Shown: positions 48,131 through 60,364 of the stretch, piece by piece
Position numbering within the stretch: position 1 is the first letter of the stretch
Layout: each line of letters starts with the position of its first letter
Position numbers and translations under genes: made by a program
Notes under the pieces: model-generated
The model's database searches: none
Told to the model about the DNA's origin: nothing
What the model saw: the letters and a program-made list of their open reading frames with translations, nothing else
Assembly: GCA_963920665.1 (NCBI GenBank)
Contig: OY987272.1
Span: forward strand, 16,373,001-16,437,000
Direction: 5' to 3'
Length of the DNA: 64,000 nt
From: Straminergon stramineum
Taxonomy: Eukaryota > Streptophyta > Bryopsida > Hypnales > Calliergonaceae

Positions 48131-50971
48131 TTTGTTCACTAGAGTTTTCTTCCTTTTTCACAAACATCTACTACAACTAGAAGCCCTGTGCTTTTTTAGA
48201 TAGGTAGAAATACATCATGACAATGTTCTATGTTTGGCGTCAAAGGAACCAAAAGACAAGCAGGACAAGTCTGTAGAGGCTGAATATGCTTCTAGCCCAG
48301 TGAAAGGTGCCAGCAAAAACACCTCCTCAAGTACGCCACGCACTTAAAGGTAGTACCTAGAGTACTGGCAAAGACATTCTAGTGACTTTTGTTATTGGGC
48401 GATTAGTTGTTCAGTATAGTGGACTCATAGTACTCTGAATACTTTTGTTGTATACACATGACATACTTGCATGTACTATTCCAATACCTGCAAGGACAAA
48501 CAACAGTACTATGGATGTGGATGTAACTGCTTCAGTGTTCACTGTACATTTCCTAAGTGATCATAGTGCACATTCTTGGGGTTACAAGTCATTTTGATCG
48601 CATCCGGTTTGGGTGGACTATGTTGTAGTAGGTAAAGGGGGAAGTCGTGGTACATTGAAGTGTGTTACATTGCCTGAAGTCTTCTGCCGGTAGTTGCGAC
48701 CTAGGGCAGTTGTGGGTTCGCCACTGTCAATGTCTAGTCTTCCTTCGACAAGTCGTACAGAGACTTAGAGTCCCGAAGAGGTGGGTCGAAAGTGACATTG
48801 CTGTGTAGTTGCGAGTAGAAGGTAGTGTGGTGGCCGAGGCTTGAAGGGGGATGGCTGCCTCCGAAGCTTTTGAGAAATGTTGGCCCGAAGCGCTAGATTT
48901 AGAAGCAACAATGACTACTTGCTTTCTGTGTAGTTCTTGGGCCCACTCTCAGAAGTAAAAGGGGCAGTCCTGGGAACGACCTTTGGGCCTGTGGATAGTA
49001 GTGGCTTTAGCAATTCGCTATTTTCTTGGTATCCATGTACCTCATGCTATGCAATATACATTTTTGGATGACTTTGTATTTTTTGTATAATATTTTGCTC
49101 TGAACAAGATGCACAACGAACAACTTACTTTGATTTGTCACATGGTTTGGAAAAAGTTCCCATACTATTTGTGGCCACTTATTCACCCCTTTCAGTGTCG
49201 CCATTGGACATGGACTACGTGTATGCATGTAGTCCCATATTGCATTAGTTAGTGAGTGTAGAAGCTCTAGCTTCAGCAAGTTCTAGACATATGTTTCCCT
49301 TGTACACATTTGCAAACAACATTTGCGTTGTCAGCAACGTTAGTTCACCGTGGGAGCAAAATGCAAGGACATCGTATCTAAACAATGGTTGCCTTCACCC
49401 TCGATACATCACACAAGTGAGTCCTGTAGGCAAGAATCTAGTTTGGTCAGTTTTAGGAAGTGGTCAACATTAGGTGTGGCTCCCTTACAGCCTACAATAC
49501 TTGATTACAATATTTGATGATAAAAGCTCTATTCAGTATGGCTCCACGTTTGTAGGAGTAACACTACTTGAGAATCAACACTAAATAGAATGAAGACTCT
49601 GTGTAGCTTCCTTCAAATCATCTTCAAATCATTTCAGACTGAAAACGATGCCAACTGAATGAGATCGACGGCGGACTCATTGAGGCCCCCCCCCCATTTC
49701 AGTGAGCCCGGCTCTTCAATCTGAACTCTGTCACTTGTGTTTCTACCAGGAAATCAATATGACTGCCGCAATAACAAGTTCCTTCTCCAGACGTGCAGAC
49801 CAGTCAGTGAGTTGATATGTTAAGAGCACCTGACACGCTCAGACGTGTCCGAGAGTGAATGATTCATGAACAAACGAAATAATCCGAGTTGTCAGCACGA
49901 TGGAGAAGTGGTGTCCCCGCGTGGTGCGGAATGGGAAGGGCGTCAATCAGTCTGCGCAAATGTGAAAATCATGTACGCATTGAACTGGAAGTTGGGAAGA
50001 GTCCAGTGCAACAGAAGCGCGTCGCGGTGCATTCTCAGCTGGCTATGTCAGAACGGTGATCTATGTATCTCGCTCGTGTCAGACAGGGAACGTGCGACTC
50101 CTGACAAAACTTCCCGCATACTAACCCCCAAGAGAGCTGGCACTGCACTAACTTAGCTATGGATGTTTGCTAAGTTAGAGCTTACTGAGGTGGAAACATG
50201 AAACTGATGAAAACATTCCATGAATGGCTGTTGGGTGGATGATGAATGTTTTCAAGAGTTTTTAATGTGGGAGCTGCATGAATTGAATGAAGTACATTCA
50301 AGCATGTTGAAAAAGCAAGTTTTGTCTTTTTTAAAGGTGATGTGACTAACTGGACCACTTGGTGCATCATGATTTGGGTGCAAGGTTTGGAACTGTCTAC
50401 AAAAAATACGAATGGGTAGAAAAGGAAGATTTTTGGAAAAATAATAATCATGCATCTAGGTTCTTCTCAAGCCATCATTTATTTTGTCTAAATATTGTGC
50501 TCCATATCTACATTCCACCTCCTAGCAGGCTCTCGTATGGGTCAATAAGTAACGACACTGTCGGGCCTGGAAGACTCACGGCAAAAATTAAATCATCACT
50601 TGTACTCCATATTGCCAAATTCGAGTTATCAATTAATCTCTTTACAAATTCGAGTACCAAGTTTTTGTTTTGTTTTTTTGACACAAATGAAACGGAATTT
50701 CATTGGAGTACCAAGTTTGAAGTAAAGACTCACGCTTCTCTCCCTGTTCATTTATGAGCTGTTGGATGGAGTTAAAGGAGAGTGACTACGACCCTAAAGT
50801 CCCCACAAATCATGAGTGTTTTGGAGATAGCTGTCCTAACGACTAGACCTAGATAGCGAGTGCTGTATTGACCGGGTACCTTTGATGCGGTGGAGACTGG
50901 AGACAGTCCAGTAATCCAGTTCAGTCCAACCAGGAGTCCAACTTTACTTTACAAGCACTGCAAATGGTGTC
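48131..50971. other. Spacer with sparse coding-like stretches
   Basis: A short frame at about 48232-48345 (CLASKEPKDKQDKSVEAEYA, then KGASKNTSSSTPRT and stop) looks protein-like and could belong with the decayed gene at 39-43 kb if the LTR pair was inserted into it. The ORF at 49866-50156 has no known domain. A C homopolymer lies near 49687. Confidence 0.3.
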
Positions 50972-52695
50972 CATGGTGTCAGAGGCGACGCCCGCCGCGT
51001 CTCCGTCACTCCAGCCGAATGAGCTAAAGCTGCAGCTGTCGGCTCACTGGCAACGCTGCATAAGTCCCCGGCCTCTTCAATATAACTTATGGCCTCCATA
51101 CCAGCTTACAATATGACCCCCAGCACCAGCTCTATCACGCACTTTCCGCTGCAACTTTACTTGAAGCAATTCAAGACTCATTCTTCACTCATGCCAGTCG
51201 CAATTATACTGACGACTGCAATTCAAGGTCACTGTGTGTTAGCGAACTACCAACTTCTGCAGCTAGCTCAGTACATATTCCTTCAACCGCTACTGTTCGG
51301 GCACCAGTAAGTGCCAAGTTCAATTCAAATTCACGCTTGCAAGCGTCGGATCTGTAGTGCAGGCATTCATTCTCAACGTCAGCGGAGAAAATACAGGCGA
51401 TGTTCAAGCTCATTTGGAGCTGCATTCCGGAGTAGCAAGCAAGCACAGCGAAGGAAGTGACGCTTACATTTTTAGAGCCCAATTTCGGTGTCGAAGTGAT
51501 TGAATCGATTGCAGCCAGAGACTTCAAGCTTCAGCTGGAGTGCGTACGAGCGGCAGAGTTCCCTTGAAACCTCTTGCCTTGCGAGCGAGGGGGACTTCAA
51601 CAAGATGGGTCCGCCATGGAGCGTCGCGACAATGGCGATGGCCGCGCTTCTGTTTCTGTCCATGGGCGTGCAAACCGATGCGCAAGGACCTCTCGCGGCC
51701 GGATTCACTCCGTGGACCAAGAACGTGCGCTTCGCTCCCAACGGCCGCAGCCTGGACCTCGTCCTGGACCCCCTCTCCGCGGCCGGAGTGGGCTCCAAGA
51801 GCAGTTACCTCTTCGGCGGGTTCGGCGCGTGGATCAAGCTCCCTCCCCGCGACTCCTCCGGCACGGTCACCACCTTCTACATGTCCTCTCCCGCCCCGAA
51901 CCATAACGAGTTCGACTTCGAGTTTCTCGGCAACCGCACTGACGAGCCTTTCCTTCTCCACACCAACATCTTCGTGAACGGCGTGGGCGGACGCGAGCAG
52001 CAAATTTACTTGGGATTCGACCCGTCCAAGGCCTTTCACTACTACAGCTTCCAGTGGAGCAAAGACGTGGTCGTGTTCTACGTGGACAACACCCCGATTC
52101 GGATGTTCCGAAACCTGCCCGGCGTGGCGTATCCGAACAGCAAGCCCATGGGCCTGTTTCTGAGTATTTGGGATGGGAGCAGCTGGGCCACGCAAGGAGG
52201 ACGCGTGAAGATTGACTGGAATGCCGCGCCGTTCGTGGCGACGTACCAGAATTTTCGCGTGAATGGTTGTGAAGTGAAGGCCAATGATCGGAATGGCGTG
52301 AGGTGGTGTCAGCAGAGTCGCCGAGCCGCGAGTGGCGCTTTCGGGATGGGTCGTGTTCAACAGATGCGAGCTGTGAGGGCGAATCAGTTGGTTTACAACT
52401 ACTGCGATGATCGGCGTCGTTACCCGACTGCGCCTCTCGAATGCGCGCACAATATTTTGTAAGCTTGTTGACTGAGCTGGAGTCAGCTGAAGTGGGATAG
52501 TAGAAATCCTAAGTGTAAATAACAACTAAGGTAGTAGTTGATGTTTGTACGTGGAAGGATTGGAGGTAGGAAATCAAGCTACATAAGCATACTGAGAGTG
52601 CGGCCGTCCATTACAGCGGCATGACTATGATTGAATCTTCCATTTTTGCCCGTGTTAGGACCCAAGCAGACCGAATTAGGCCTATTGTTTGCGTT
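50972..52695 (+). repeat. Segmental duplication, left copy
   Basis: Starting at catggtgtcag, about 1.7 kb matches 62260-64000 almost base for base, including about 630 bp upstream of the XTH start, the whole gene and roughly 200 bp downstream. The right copy carries two 14-bp insertions upstream and small deletions downstream. Confidence 0.9.
51605..52462 (+). CDS. XTH: Xyloglucan endotransglucosylase/hydrolase, copy 1 (GH16)
   Basis: A 285-residue intronless frame. I start at ATG 51605 because the open frame upstream has no ATG and residues 1-26 from here form a signal peptide (MAMAALLFLSMG, ending near TDAQG). The catalytic motif EFDFEFLGN places nucleophile E102, helper D104 and acid/base E106, followed by the conserved N-glycosylation site N110-R-T. 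Further XTH marks are WTKNVRF, YLFGGFGAWIKLP, FYVDNTPIRMFRN, MGLFLSIWDGSSWATQGGR and a Cys-bearing C-terminal domain (VNGCEV, RWCQQ, YNYCDD, LECAHN). XTHs cut and rejoin xyloglucan in the apoplast during wall growth. Length is normal. TATAAC near 51081 is the only TATA-like site noticed, about 520 bp upstream. Confidence 0.93.
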   Translation: MGPPWSVATMAMAALLFLSMGVQTDAQGPLAAGFTPWTKNVRFAPNGRSLDLVLDPLSAAGVGSKSSYLFGGFGAWIKLPPRDSSGTVTTFYMSSPAPNHNEFDFEFLGNRTDEPFLLHTNIFVNGVGGREQQIYLGFDPSKAFHYYSFQWSKDVVVFYVDNTPIRMFRNLPGVAYPNSKPMGLFLSIWDGSSWATQGGRVKIDWNAAPFVATYQNFRVNGCEVKANDRNGVRWCQQSRRAASGAFGMGRVQQMRAVRANQLVYNYCDDRRRYPTAPLECAHNIL

Positions 52696-53177
52696 AGGTT
52701 AGGAATTGTAGAGCAATTTTATCAACGTTCTTCACCGATTCTGGTGATCTGAAATTTGGTTTTATTTGATAATATTATTCAACATCTGATCACTGCATTG
52801 ATCATTTTGAAATCATCAATTCTTGGTTCTTCTGCTGTAGACAGGAGAAAACATTTTCGATTCTACATATATAGTCTGTGTCACTTGAAATGAAACATTC
52901 GAGAAACGTGATTTCCATTCATAAGATGAATCATTAGTCTGTGATCAATGCACTTCTAGTGGCGAAAAGCAGCCACTGGAGAACAGATCACTCTGCTTTC
53001 TAGTAAAGGAGAATATTTCCGGCAACCGCAAGAGCTTTCAAGCTAGTGGACGCGAGTCAGATGAGAAATTGCAATATCTCTGGTCAAACTCGTAATAGTG
53101 AGTATTCGATTTGTATGCGAAAAGATGACACTATTATTTCGGCTGGGGTTGGAAAGAGTTCGCACATTCTATTAAGC
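52696..53177. other. Spacer downstream of XTH copy 1
   Basis: Moderate GC, no domain-bearing frame. Confidence 0.3.
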
Positions 53178-53902
53178 TTAGGTTTCCACTGCATTTTTCC
53201 CACAACATCTGCGAAGCAACCAGAAAACACGTCAGGTGGGCACACTCATTGAGTCAAGGAATGGGATCATTTTCTGACTAGAGAGCTAGTAGAGACTCCG
53301 TGATAAAAATCTATGGAGAGGACGTACTAACCTCTTGTATGATACTTCTTTTGTGACCCGCAAGGGCAAGGAGCGTTTCTGCTGATATTCCCATTTTTTA
53401 CTAGATATACCCCCGCAAGGGCTTCAACCTTGCAACGCAACCCAAACGCTGTCAAGAAACAAGGGCACAGTAGTTGCACTGAAAATCTCAGGCTACATGG
53501 AAGTGTAACTCAAGTTCTTGACAGTCCAGACCATCATGAATCCACAAGAGCTAAACTACGGCATGAAAATTTCAGCACCAATTAGACAATATAAGAGACA
53601 GCAATCATATACTCCATAGTAAATAATTGCAAGATTAGTGTTGGACAATTGCCCACCCATTGAAATTGAACATGTACAGTGATGTTGTGTTCAGTGTAGT
53701 GCACAATGTAGAATAAAACTTCATTTTTGGATAGGTAAAATACCTCATTCAATGTCTTCGGTAAAGGCTTGCCTTCCGCTTCGAGTTTCTTGACCCGTCG
53801 ATTAGCCTCCTTGGCCCATTCGTATTTGGACAGCACATTCTCCACATCAGAAACTGTGCACTTGCACTCAGCAGCCACTTCAATCAGCCTTGTGCTGTGC
53901 TT
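53178..53902 (-). CDS. Small SEC-C-motif protein gene, exon structure unresolved (possibly broken)
   Basis: Three pieces on the minus strand match one small plant protein type. Piece 1 (about 53902-53745) reads VAAECKCTVSDVENVLSKYE, WAKEANRRVKKLEAEGKPLP, KTLNE and ends at a donor (GAG then GTATTT). Piece 2 (about 53460-53325) reads YLVKNGNISRNAPCPCGSQK then KYHTR, the first half of a SEC-C zinc motif. Piece 3 (53208-53178), after a good acceptor, reads CCGKNAVET and stop, supplying the missing CCG. The phases implied by the visible splice sites do not join the pieces in one frame, so there is an unrecognised junction, a sequence error or a real break. Piece 1 has no in-frame ATG; an adjacent ORF at 54061-53903 could supply the 5' end. 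Function unknown; SEC-C motifs bind zinc. Confidence 0.5.
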
Positions 53903-54088
53903 CTACTCGCTGAACCACCACCACGCCCAGCCAGAAGACTCCGGAAAAATCAGACTCCCATTCCACCGTTGATCACTGGGCTTCACTAATTTGGACTTCA
54001 CATAGAAGTTGGCCCTTTTAGGTGGACTAGCTGAATTCCGTCTGCTACTCAAGTCCATCATCCTACTTTTGGCCTCAATTATGTCCAA

Positions 54089-56815
54089 GAAAACATCCTA
54101 ATCTATTCATTTTATGACAAAATCAGACATTTTATGACAACAAGGTGTAACGTTTAAGTTTATGACATCAATCCTTTAATGGTGAATACTTAGGACTTGA
54201 CTTGGCCATTATGGGTTGTTTATAGGATGTTTATGACTCCACTCTATGAGCGGTTTTGTAATTTAAGGGTAGATCACTTCAAAATTTTATAAAAATTATA
54301 ATTTTCATTGGATAATTATAATTCCACTTGGGTTTGATTTGTGGAACATGTGCACAACTTTGAAAAATATGTGCCCCTCTTGGAGTTGGCACCAAGATAT
54401 TCAAATCGCAAATCAAGGTAGTTATTAATAGTCTTGTCTACCTTATAACCCATAGTTTAGAGGTGTAAACTTGCAAATCGAGCCTCTCAATAAATAATAG
54501 TTCTTTCTATTCCAAGATATATTTTTTTGTTGTGTCTTCCACATGGGCAAAGCTAATAGTAAAAAAATGCTTAAAATAGAAAGGTTTACTAGTGCTCTAT
54601 GAAATTAAAACATGTGTCAAAACAATTGAAGCATGTTGGTCCCATCCTTCCAAAGATTTAATTTCTTAAGTCTAATAGAATTGTGGCATGTGATTTACTT
54701 ATACAAATAGTGGCATTCTAAAATGGCTCTAAAACTCCTTGGGGGTAGGATTTTTCCAATTTCATTCACAATAATCTTTGGAGCTCCGAACTATAGCATC
54801 TTTCAATCAAGGCCATAAAAGTTAACTTTTCCAATTCAAAAAATTGCTTATCAAAAACGACTTGAATGTATATATATCGAAAATAAAAAATCTTAGAAAA
54901 TCTTTTTACCTAGAATTCAAAAATTTGAGCATGAAGAGAAAACAAAATCTAGGGTCATTTAAGACTTTTCAATCTATAATTAATTTTAGAATGATCTTTT
55001 AAATTTTGATTTCAAACTATTAGTGTTGAAAGCTCTCAGTGATGACCTTAAATACATTGAATTGTGTGATGGAAATCGCACTACAAATCCATTCAAAATA
55101 ATTGTAAGACAAATTTTCACATGCTGTAAATTGAATACCATAAGGGCATACTTGAATATTAATTGCTTCAATCAAATATATCTCTATAGATAGATGTCAA
55201 ATTGAAGGGGAATTATTTTACCAAAAGGACTTTCTACATGAAAAAACTTGTAAAATCTTCCTAGGTTTAGCATATGTCAAATCTTATTTTCTCCATTAGG
55301 AAAAGAGAATCTTCATTCTTAAATTATCAACGTTACTATTTGGATACAATATTGTTAAATGTGTTATGTCCTTTAACCTCATATTTTTTCAATACCATAA
55401 TTTAGATTTGACACATGAATAGTGAGATAAAAAGCAGAATGAAAGACTTCAAACCACTCTCAAAATTTTTGCCCTTCGAAGATTAAAATTTATAATCCCT
55501 CTCAAGAATGATAGTATAATTGTATTTTTTTTTCTCAAGTTTTCATGAAAATGGAAGATTTTTTAAATCACAAATATAATAAATTCTTTTTATATTTTTC
55601 TTTCCTTCTAGTATAAAAAAATCATTGCAAGTAGAAATCAACAATCATTCAACTACATGGATAAATAATTTAAATATTGACAAGAGGATTTTTGATACAA
55701 CCAAAGTAAGATTCCATCCAAAAAACGTCTTTTTAGGACTTGAATGGTTGACAAATAATTCATACATGCTTGGAATTGGGTTTCTCGATTTGCATTTCAA
55801 TCACTTACAATTTAACACAAGTTTAGGTGTTTAAACTTCCTATGTAGGTATTGCATCATCATTATCAATACATGGAAATCCCAAAAGTAGTTACAACTTT
55901 GTTTGTCTTTGTTGCATCAATCAAACTGTGAGGTCTACTAGAGAATCTTGGTTGTAGTAAAAACTATTACACAAAGTCTTAGTTTTTGCACAAAATGAGT
56001 AAAGACAAAAAGCAATTGTCCATGAACAAGAAGCTCTTGGAGAAAAAACATAAGTCTTGTTATTGTACTTGCCAAACAAGGAGTATTAAAAGAATATTGC
56101 CTATAGTCACTCAAATAGATTGAATAGAAACAATATGAATAATTCATGAACGATAAAACTAATCGACAAGAATTCAATCTTTGATAAATTTGACAAACAA
56201 ACAAACTTTACACTCTTCAACAATATGTTGAAAACATTCAAATAACAATTAAAGAAAAGGCTTCCCCATAATTCAAAAAATCTAATGGCCTATAGTTTGT
56301 ACCGTACTTATTTGATACAACATATAATAATAAGTTGAGTATTGTGATTAATTTCACATGAAAGGGCCTACATATATAACTCTTATGACATCTTGCATAG
56401 AGTTACATCTTAGTCACAAGTTCCTACTTCCTAGATAGAACTACACTAAAAATCTACAACTACCTAACTACAATTACATCCCATCAAAGTGCATAAAATG
56501 TTTGTAAAATTTTTTAGAAAACTAGGTCTTTTATTTGAAATTGGATTCCAACATCTCTCTATCAAATCCTCCCATTAGAGAAATTTTGGACTTTCCTGAG
56601 GGCTACGAAGGTTTGACAAGCCACTCTATTTCAAGCCCCCTGCAAGGCTACTAAAAGAAGAGAATCTCTGACAAAAATAAGATTCACCTTGTGTGAATAT
56701 CGGGAATGAAAAGGAGTATATCTTAATTTCTTATTCTCATTTGAATATAAAATTGTAGTTGACACAACCATCCTCTATTAAACTACTTGTGTACCAATGC
56801 TTGAATACCAATTCT
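54089..56815. other. AT-rich spacer
   Basis: No gene seen. Short ORFs are of the length expected by chance in such sequence. A short direct repeat (acattttatgacaa) occurs near 54118 and 54127. Confidence 0.35.
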
Positions 56816-58136
56816 CTAACAATTGACAAGACAATGATAAGCAGAAATAGGGAAAAAGTTCCTGCGTAGGTCAAAAAGAAAGTAATGTTTGGGTCCCTTC
56901 TGGTGCTTCTTAACAACCCTGTGGAGAGTCGAAATTTTCTCTAATGAATGGCACATCCAAATCACTTGGTAATTTAGGCCTCTGCCCTTCAATAACAAGA
57001 TCACAGCTTGCTCTGCAATCTTCAAGTTCACCTTCAAATGGCAAGTGACTAGTTACGACTTCAAAGCAAGTCATGCCATAACTATATACATCTACTTTCT
57101 CTTTGAAATCAATCACACTTCTATTCTTCAAAGCCAACTATATCTCCGCTGCCCTCCAAAATCTTGTTCAAACAACTCCAATGGAACACTCAAAGTCTAC
57201 TACAAATATGTAAGCACCTTTATCCTTCATATCAAGAATGATGTTGGCAGCTTTCAAGTCTCCATGAATAATATCTTGCTGGTGTAAAATGACCATATGA
57301 ATTGCAATTTCCTTCATAATATCTTTGGCAAGCAAGGTCTCTCTGTTCCACTCATATGAAAATGGTGGACCTTGGTTGTTCTTTTCTTGCATGGCTTGGT
57401 CAATGAGCTTCCGTAAGTCACCCCAGCATCTTAACACCAAAAATGCAAACCTCCCATCGTCCAACAACATCCCCAAACCTGATGAAATGCATACAACTTC
57501 CTGTCGAAGGATTCCACGAGGCCATTGTTTTTGAGATCGGATAGGCGTGATCCTCTCTTGAACACCTTCAATAGAGAGCCAGTGCGTATGCTTCCATCAG
57601 TGTCTACAACTTCAAAAATTGCCGCCAGTTCACCCTCAGCAATCTTCCGACCCAACTTCCAAGCATGCGGCCATTCACAGAAAAAATGACCCCATTCACC
57701 CATTGCCGGTCATTCATCAATTCTGCATAGACTTCCCGATTCTCTCGATTCACTTCTTCTTCATGGTCGCTGTCTTCTGAAAGTTCGGAAAGGCCAGGCA
57801 CTTCGCTTCAATGCACCCTTGAAATTAATGCTCAATCTCGCGCTCCACATCTGAAGAGAACTGGGTCTTGCTTCACATCATCTCCTCCACGCGTGCAGAG
57901 AAGTACTCGGACTTCTGTTCCCTTGAGGAACCTGCACCGCTACGATCTCCAATAACCATCTCAGCCACGGAAGACAAACATTCTTCGACGGTGGAGTGGA
58001 AACTGGTGGTTTCGTCTAGAGATGTTGAGTTACTCGCGGCCAATATGGTCGTCTCTTCAAGTCCCCCACCAGTCAATCGTCGTGCGGAATTCTCCATATC
58101 GACCAAGTATTCAAGCTTCTCTCCTAGGCACTGCAC
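56816..58136 (-). pseudogene. Protein kinase pseudogene
   Basis: Kinase blocks appear in order on the minus strand but in different frames. An N-terminal helical region (57873-58136) is followed by the N-lobe WKLGRKIAEGELAAIFEV and LLKVFKRGSRLSDL (57530-57660). The frame then shifts to FAFLVLRCWGDLRKLIDQAM, IIHGDLKAANIILDM (HRD-type loop, R replaced by G) and VVDFECSIGVV (in place of DFG). A TGA (57170-57168) and a TAG (57140-57138) interrupt the RFWRAAEI stretch where an APE-like motif belongs. The C-lobe EKVDVYSYGMTCFEVVTSHL PFEG is readable before another shift near 56940. Two stops, several frameshifts and altered catalytic motifs show a dead gene. It belongs to the plant TKL/RLK-like group by motif style. 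Confidence 0.8.
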
Positions 58137-59129
58137 TCACACAACTGTGACGATTTTGCATCATCCACAATTTGACACCCATGATCCAACATGCAAACCG
58201 GTTAACACCTCGTCAACCCTCCAACGAACAAAAGAACAGGGCTCACTTAATATAAAAAAAAACTCGCCTTCACACTCCACACAAATGGAGTGGTCCCTAG
58301 GGCCGAAGCTTAACACAAAGCTAACTTCGTCAACAGCGATACAGAAATACCAAGATTTCTTTCATTTGAAAGAAGGAGCGATATAACGTGATAACCCATA
58401 CAGTAGCGTTCAATCGAAGCCCTCTAGCTATGCTCCGAGACCTCAAAACGGGACGATTACCCTTCTCTGGCCTCTCATCTCTCCAAGGTAACCTCTAATT
58501 CTCTTTACCGACACCCACCCACCACACTCACCAGATACTCGCAAAGCGCAAGATGAACTCACCCAAATTCGTTGACAGTGGACTCGTGAATCTGCGCAGA
58601 GGAAGAAGGCGACTTCTCCTAGAAGCGATCGCAGCAGCTGGGTCTTGGAGCGATGTGATGACTCCGCAAGAGATTCTGAAATGGAAATCCTAACGTACAG
58701 AGTGGTCCCTGGGGCATGGGAGGGGTGGTAGATCTAGAGGTGCTCCAGTTGGGATGATGGATTGCAGCAGGAGTGGGTTAAGTTGGTTCACGGCAACAGG
58801 AATTCGCAGAAGAAAGAGAGAGCTGATGAGAGCCAAAAGACAGACGAGGTTGAAGGACTGGACTGGGTGGTCTGTTGTTCAGACTGAGAATGCGAGACTG
58901 TGAAGGGCGACATTGTTCACCAAGACCCACTTGTCTGGGTCGAGCATCTGGGTTTCACGAGAACTTTCTGCAGCTTTGGCTTTACTTAGTACTCACGGTG
59001 GCGGTTGTCGGAAATGCTCCACAGCTCCTCTGTTGACTCTGTTGTATCTGAATACGGTAAGGTTATTACACCCATTGTGGGTCCCTTAAGTCTCTGCACA
59101 TATTGAGATTGATTGGGTTTACAATTTTT
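58137..59129. other. Upstream part of the kinase pseudogene and spacer
   Basis: Minus-strand sequence just above 58137 has protein-like runs broken by stops and may be more of the dead kinase. The ORF on the plus strand at 57868-58386 is an antisense shadow. 58400-59130 shows no recognisable gene. Confidence 0.3.
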
Positions 59130-59179
59130 TCTGTTGCAATAGGAATATAGGATGTCAAATTAGAGACTGAGTTTTTCAC

Positions 59180-59860
59180 AGGTATTTCGATCAACTCCTT
59201 TTCAATTCAAGGATTACAGATTATGCCTGAACAAGAATCCGTGAGTACTTGTGTTGGATGCGCTTTTGGAAAAAATCCTGGAATATCATTTCCTGTTCAT
59301 ACTATCCGACATCGTCAACTTACCGTAGGTGCGCTTCTGCTTAGTGACATTTGCGGACCAATGGAAGAAACACCAGACGGTGACTATATCTTGTTCAAAG
59401 ATGATCTTTCATTCGATAGGTTCGCTTTCTGCATAAAGCGCAAATCTGAAACCCTCAATTGCATTCTCTTAGTATTTCAAGAAATCATCAGGGTAAGTCG
59501 AAGCAGGATTCAAATAATATATTAGGACTGACAATGGCGGAGAATTTATCGACAAGAACTTTCAGCAATTTTTTTGTATAAAGAGCATTCGGCGTGAACG
59601 AACAGTTCCTTACAACCCTGAGCAAAAACAGTGTGGCAGAACGTGACAATCGTACAATCATGGAAATGATTAGGAACTGCCTTCATCATCAACAAGTATC
59701 TCTCAAATTCTGGGGAGAGGTACTTCAGTACTCAAATTTACACTTTGAACAGAACTGGATCCTGCCTGTAAGTTGTCATCAACGACACCATATGAACTAC
59801 TGTACTCACTGGAGTCAAACCATCTGCAAGCTTTCGGTTCTGGGTAGTTTGTAGAACCGG
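59180..59860 (+). pseudogene. Ty1/copia integrase fragment, frameshifted
   Basis: A zinc-finger remnant (CVGCAFGK) is followed by the integrase core: LLSDICGPMEETPDGDYILF holding the first Asp, then after a shift RTDNGGEFIDKNFQQFF with the second Asp, RTVPYNPEQ, and after another shift SVAERDNRTIMEMIRNC with the Glu. These are the three catalytic blocks of copia-type integrases. At least two frameshifts break the frame, and gag, reverse transcriptase, RNase H and LTRs are not visible nearby. It is an old fragment and cannot be active. Confidence 0.8.
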
Positions 59861-60364
59861 CGACCCTCGGCGCCATCGCTGGAAGAATGGCCGGGTGACC
59901 CGTCGAGGACGAGTTGAAGTTCATCGGCTGTCCATTGCCTGCCCATCGCCTTTCATCGCCTTCTCATTTTTTTATAATAATATAGTAGCACCTAAACCCT
60001 ACATAATAGAGTGAGTAGGGTTTAAGAATGTAGCGGAACTTTGTTATCTGCATAGCTACATTAACCTGCACATAGCACTTTGTAGGGTAAATATGAAAGG
60101 ATAATCTCTATTATTGGCTACATTCTATTGGTTATATAAAAAAAGAATGATACAAAATGTTTCACATTGGGTAGGTGAGCAAAATTCCAAGTAAGCATGA
60201 TATTGATGGATGTCCTTCATTTGTTGGATAGAGAAGTGGGGTCAGAGGTACTCAACTGCACTTCCTTCTGGCAATGGTGATGTGAGGTTGCTACTTCTGT
60301 AGGTGTTGCCCTCTAGTTCATCCTATTGAGGGAAGAAACCCATTTCTAGCTACTTAACCCTTGA
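59861..60364. other. Spacer
   Basis: No gene seen. Confidence 0.3.

Noticed and set aside
13889..50706. Shared ttttgacacaaatgaaac motif at about 13889 and 50673
   Set aside because: Only about 30 bp match in two places, with no wider homology or ends to define a repeat.
51524..52525. Long minus-strand ORF (333 codons) opposite XTH copy 1, with a similar one at 62840-63766
   Set aside because: Antisense shadow of GC-rich XTH codons; Ala/Arg/His/Val-rich with no domain.
57868..58386. 172-codon plus-strand ORF
   Set aside because: Antisense to the N-terminal part of the dead kinase; no domain.
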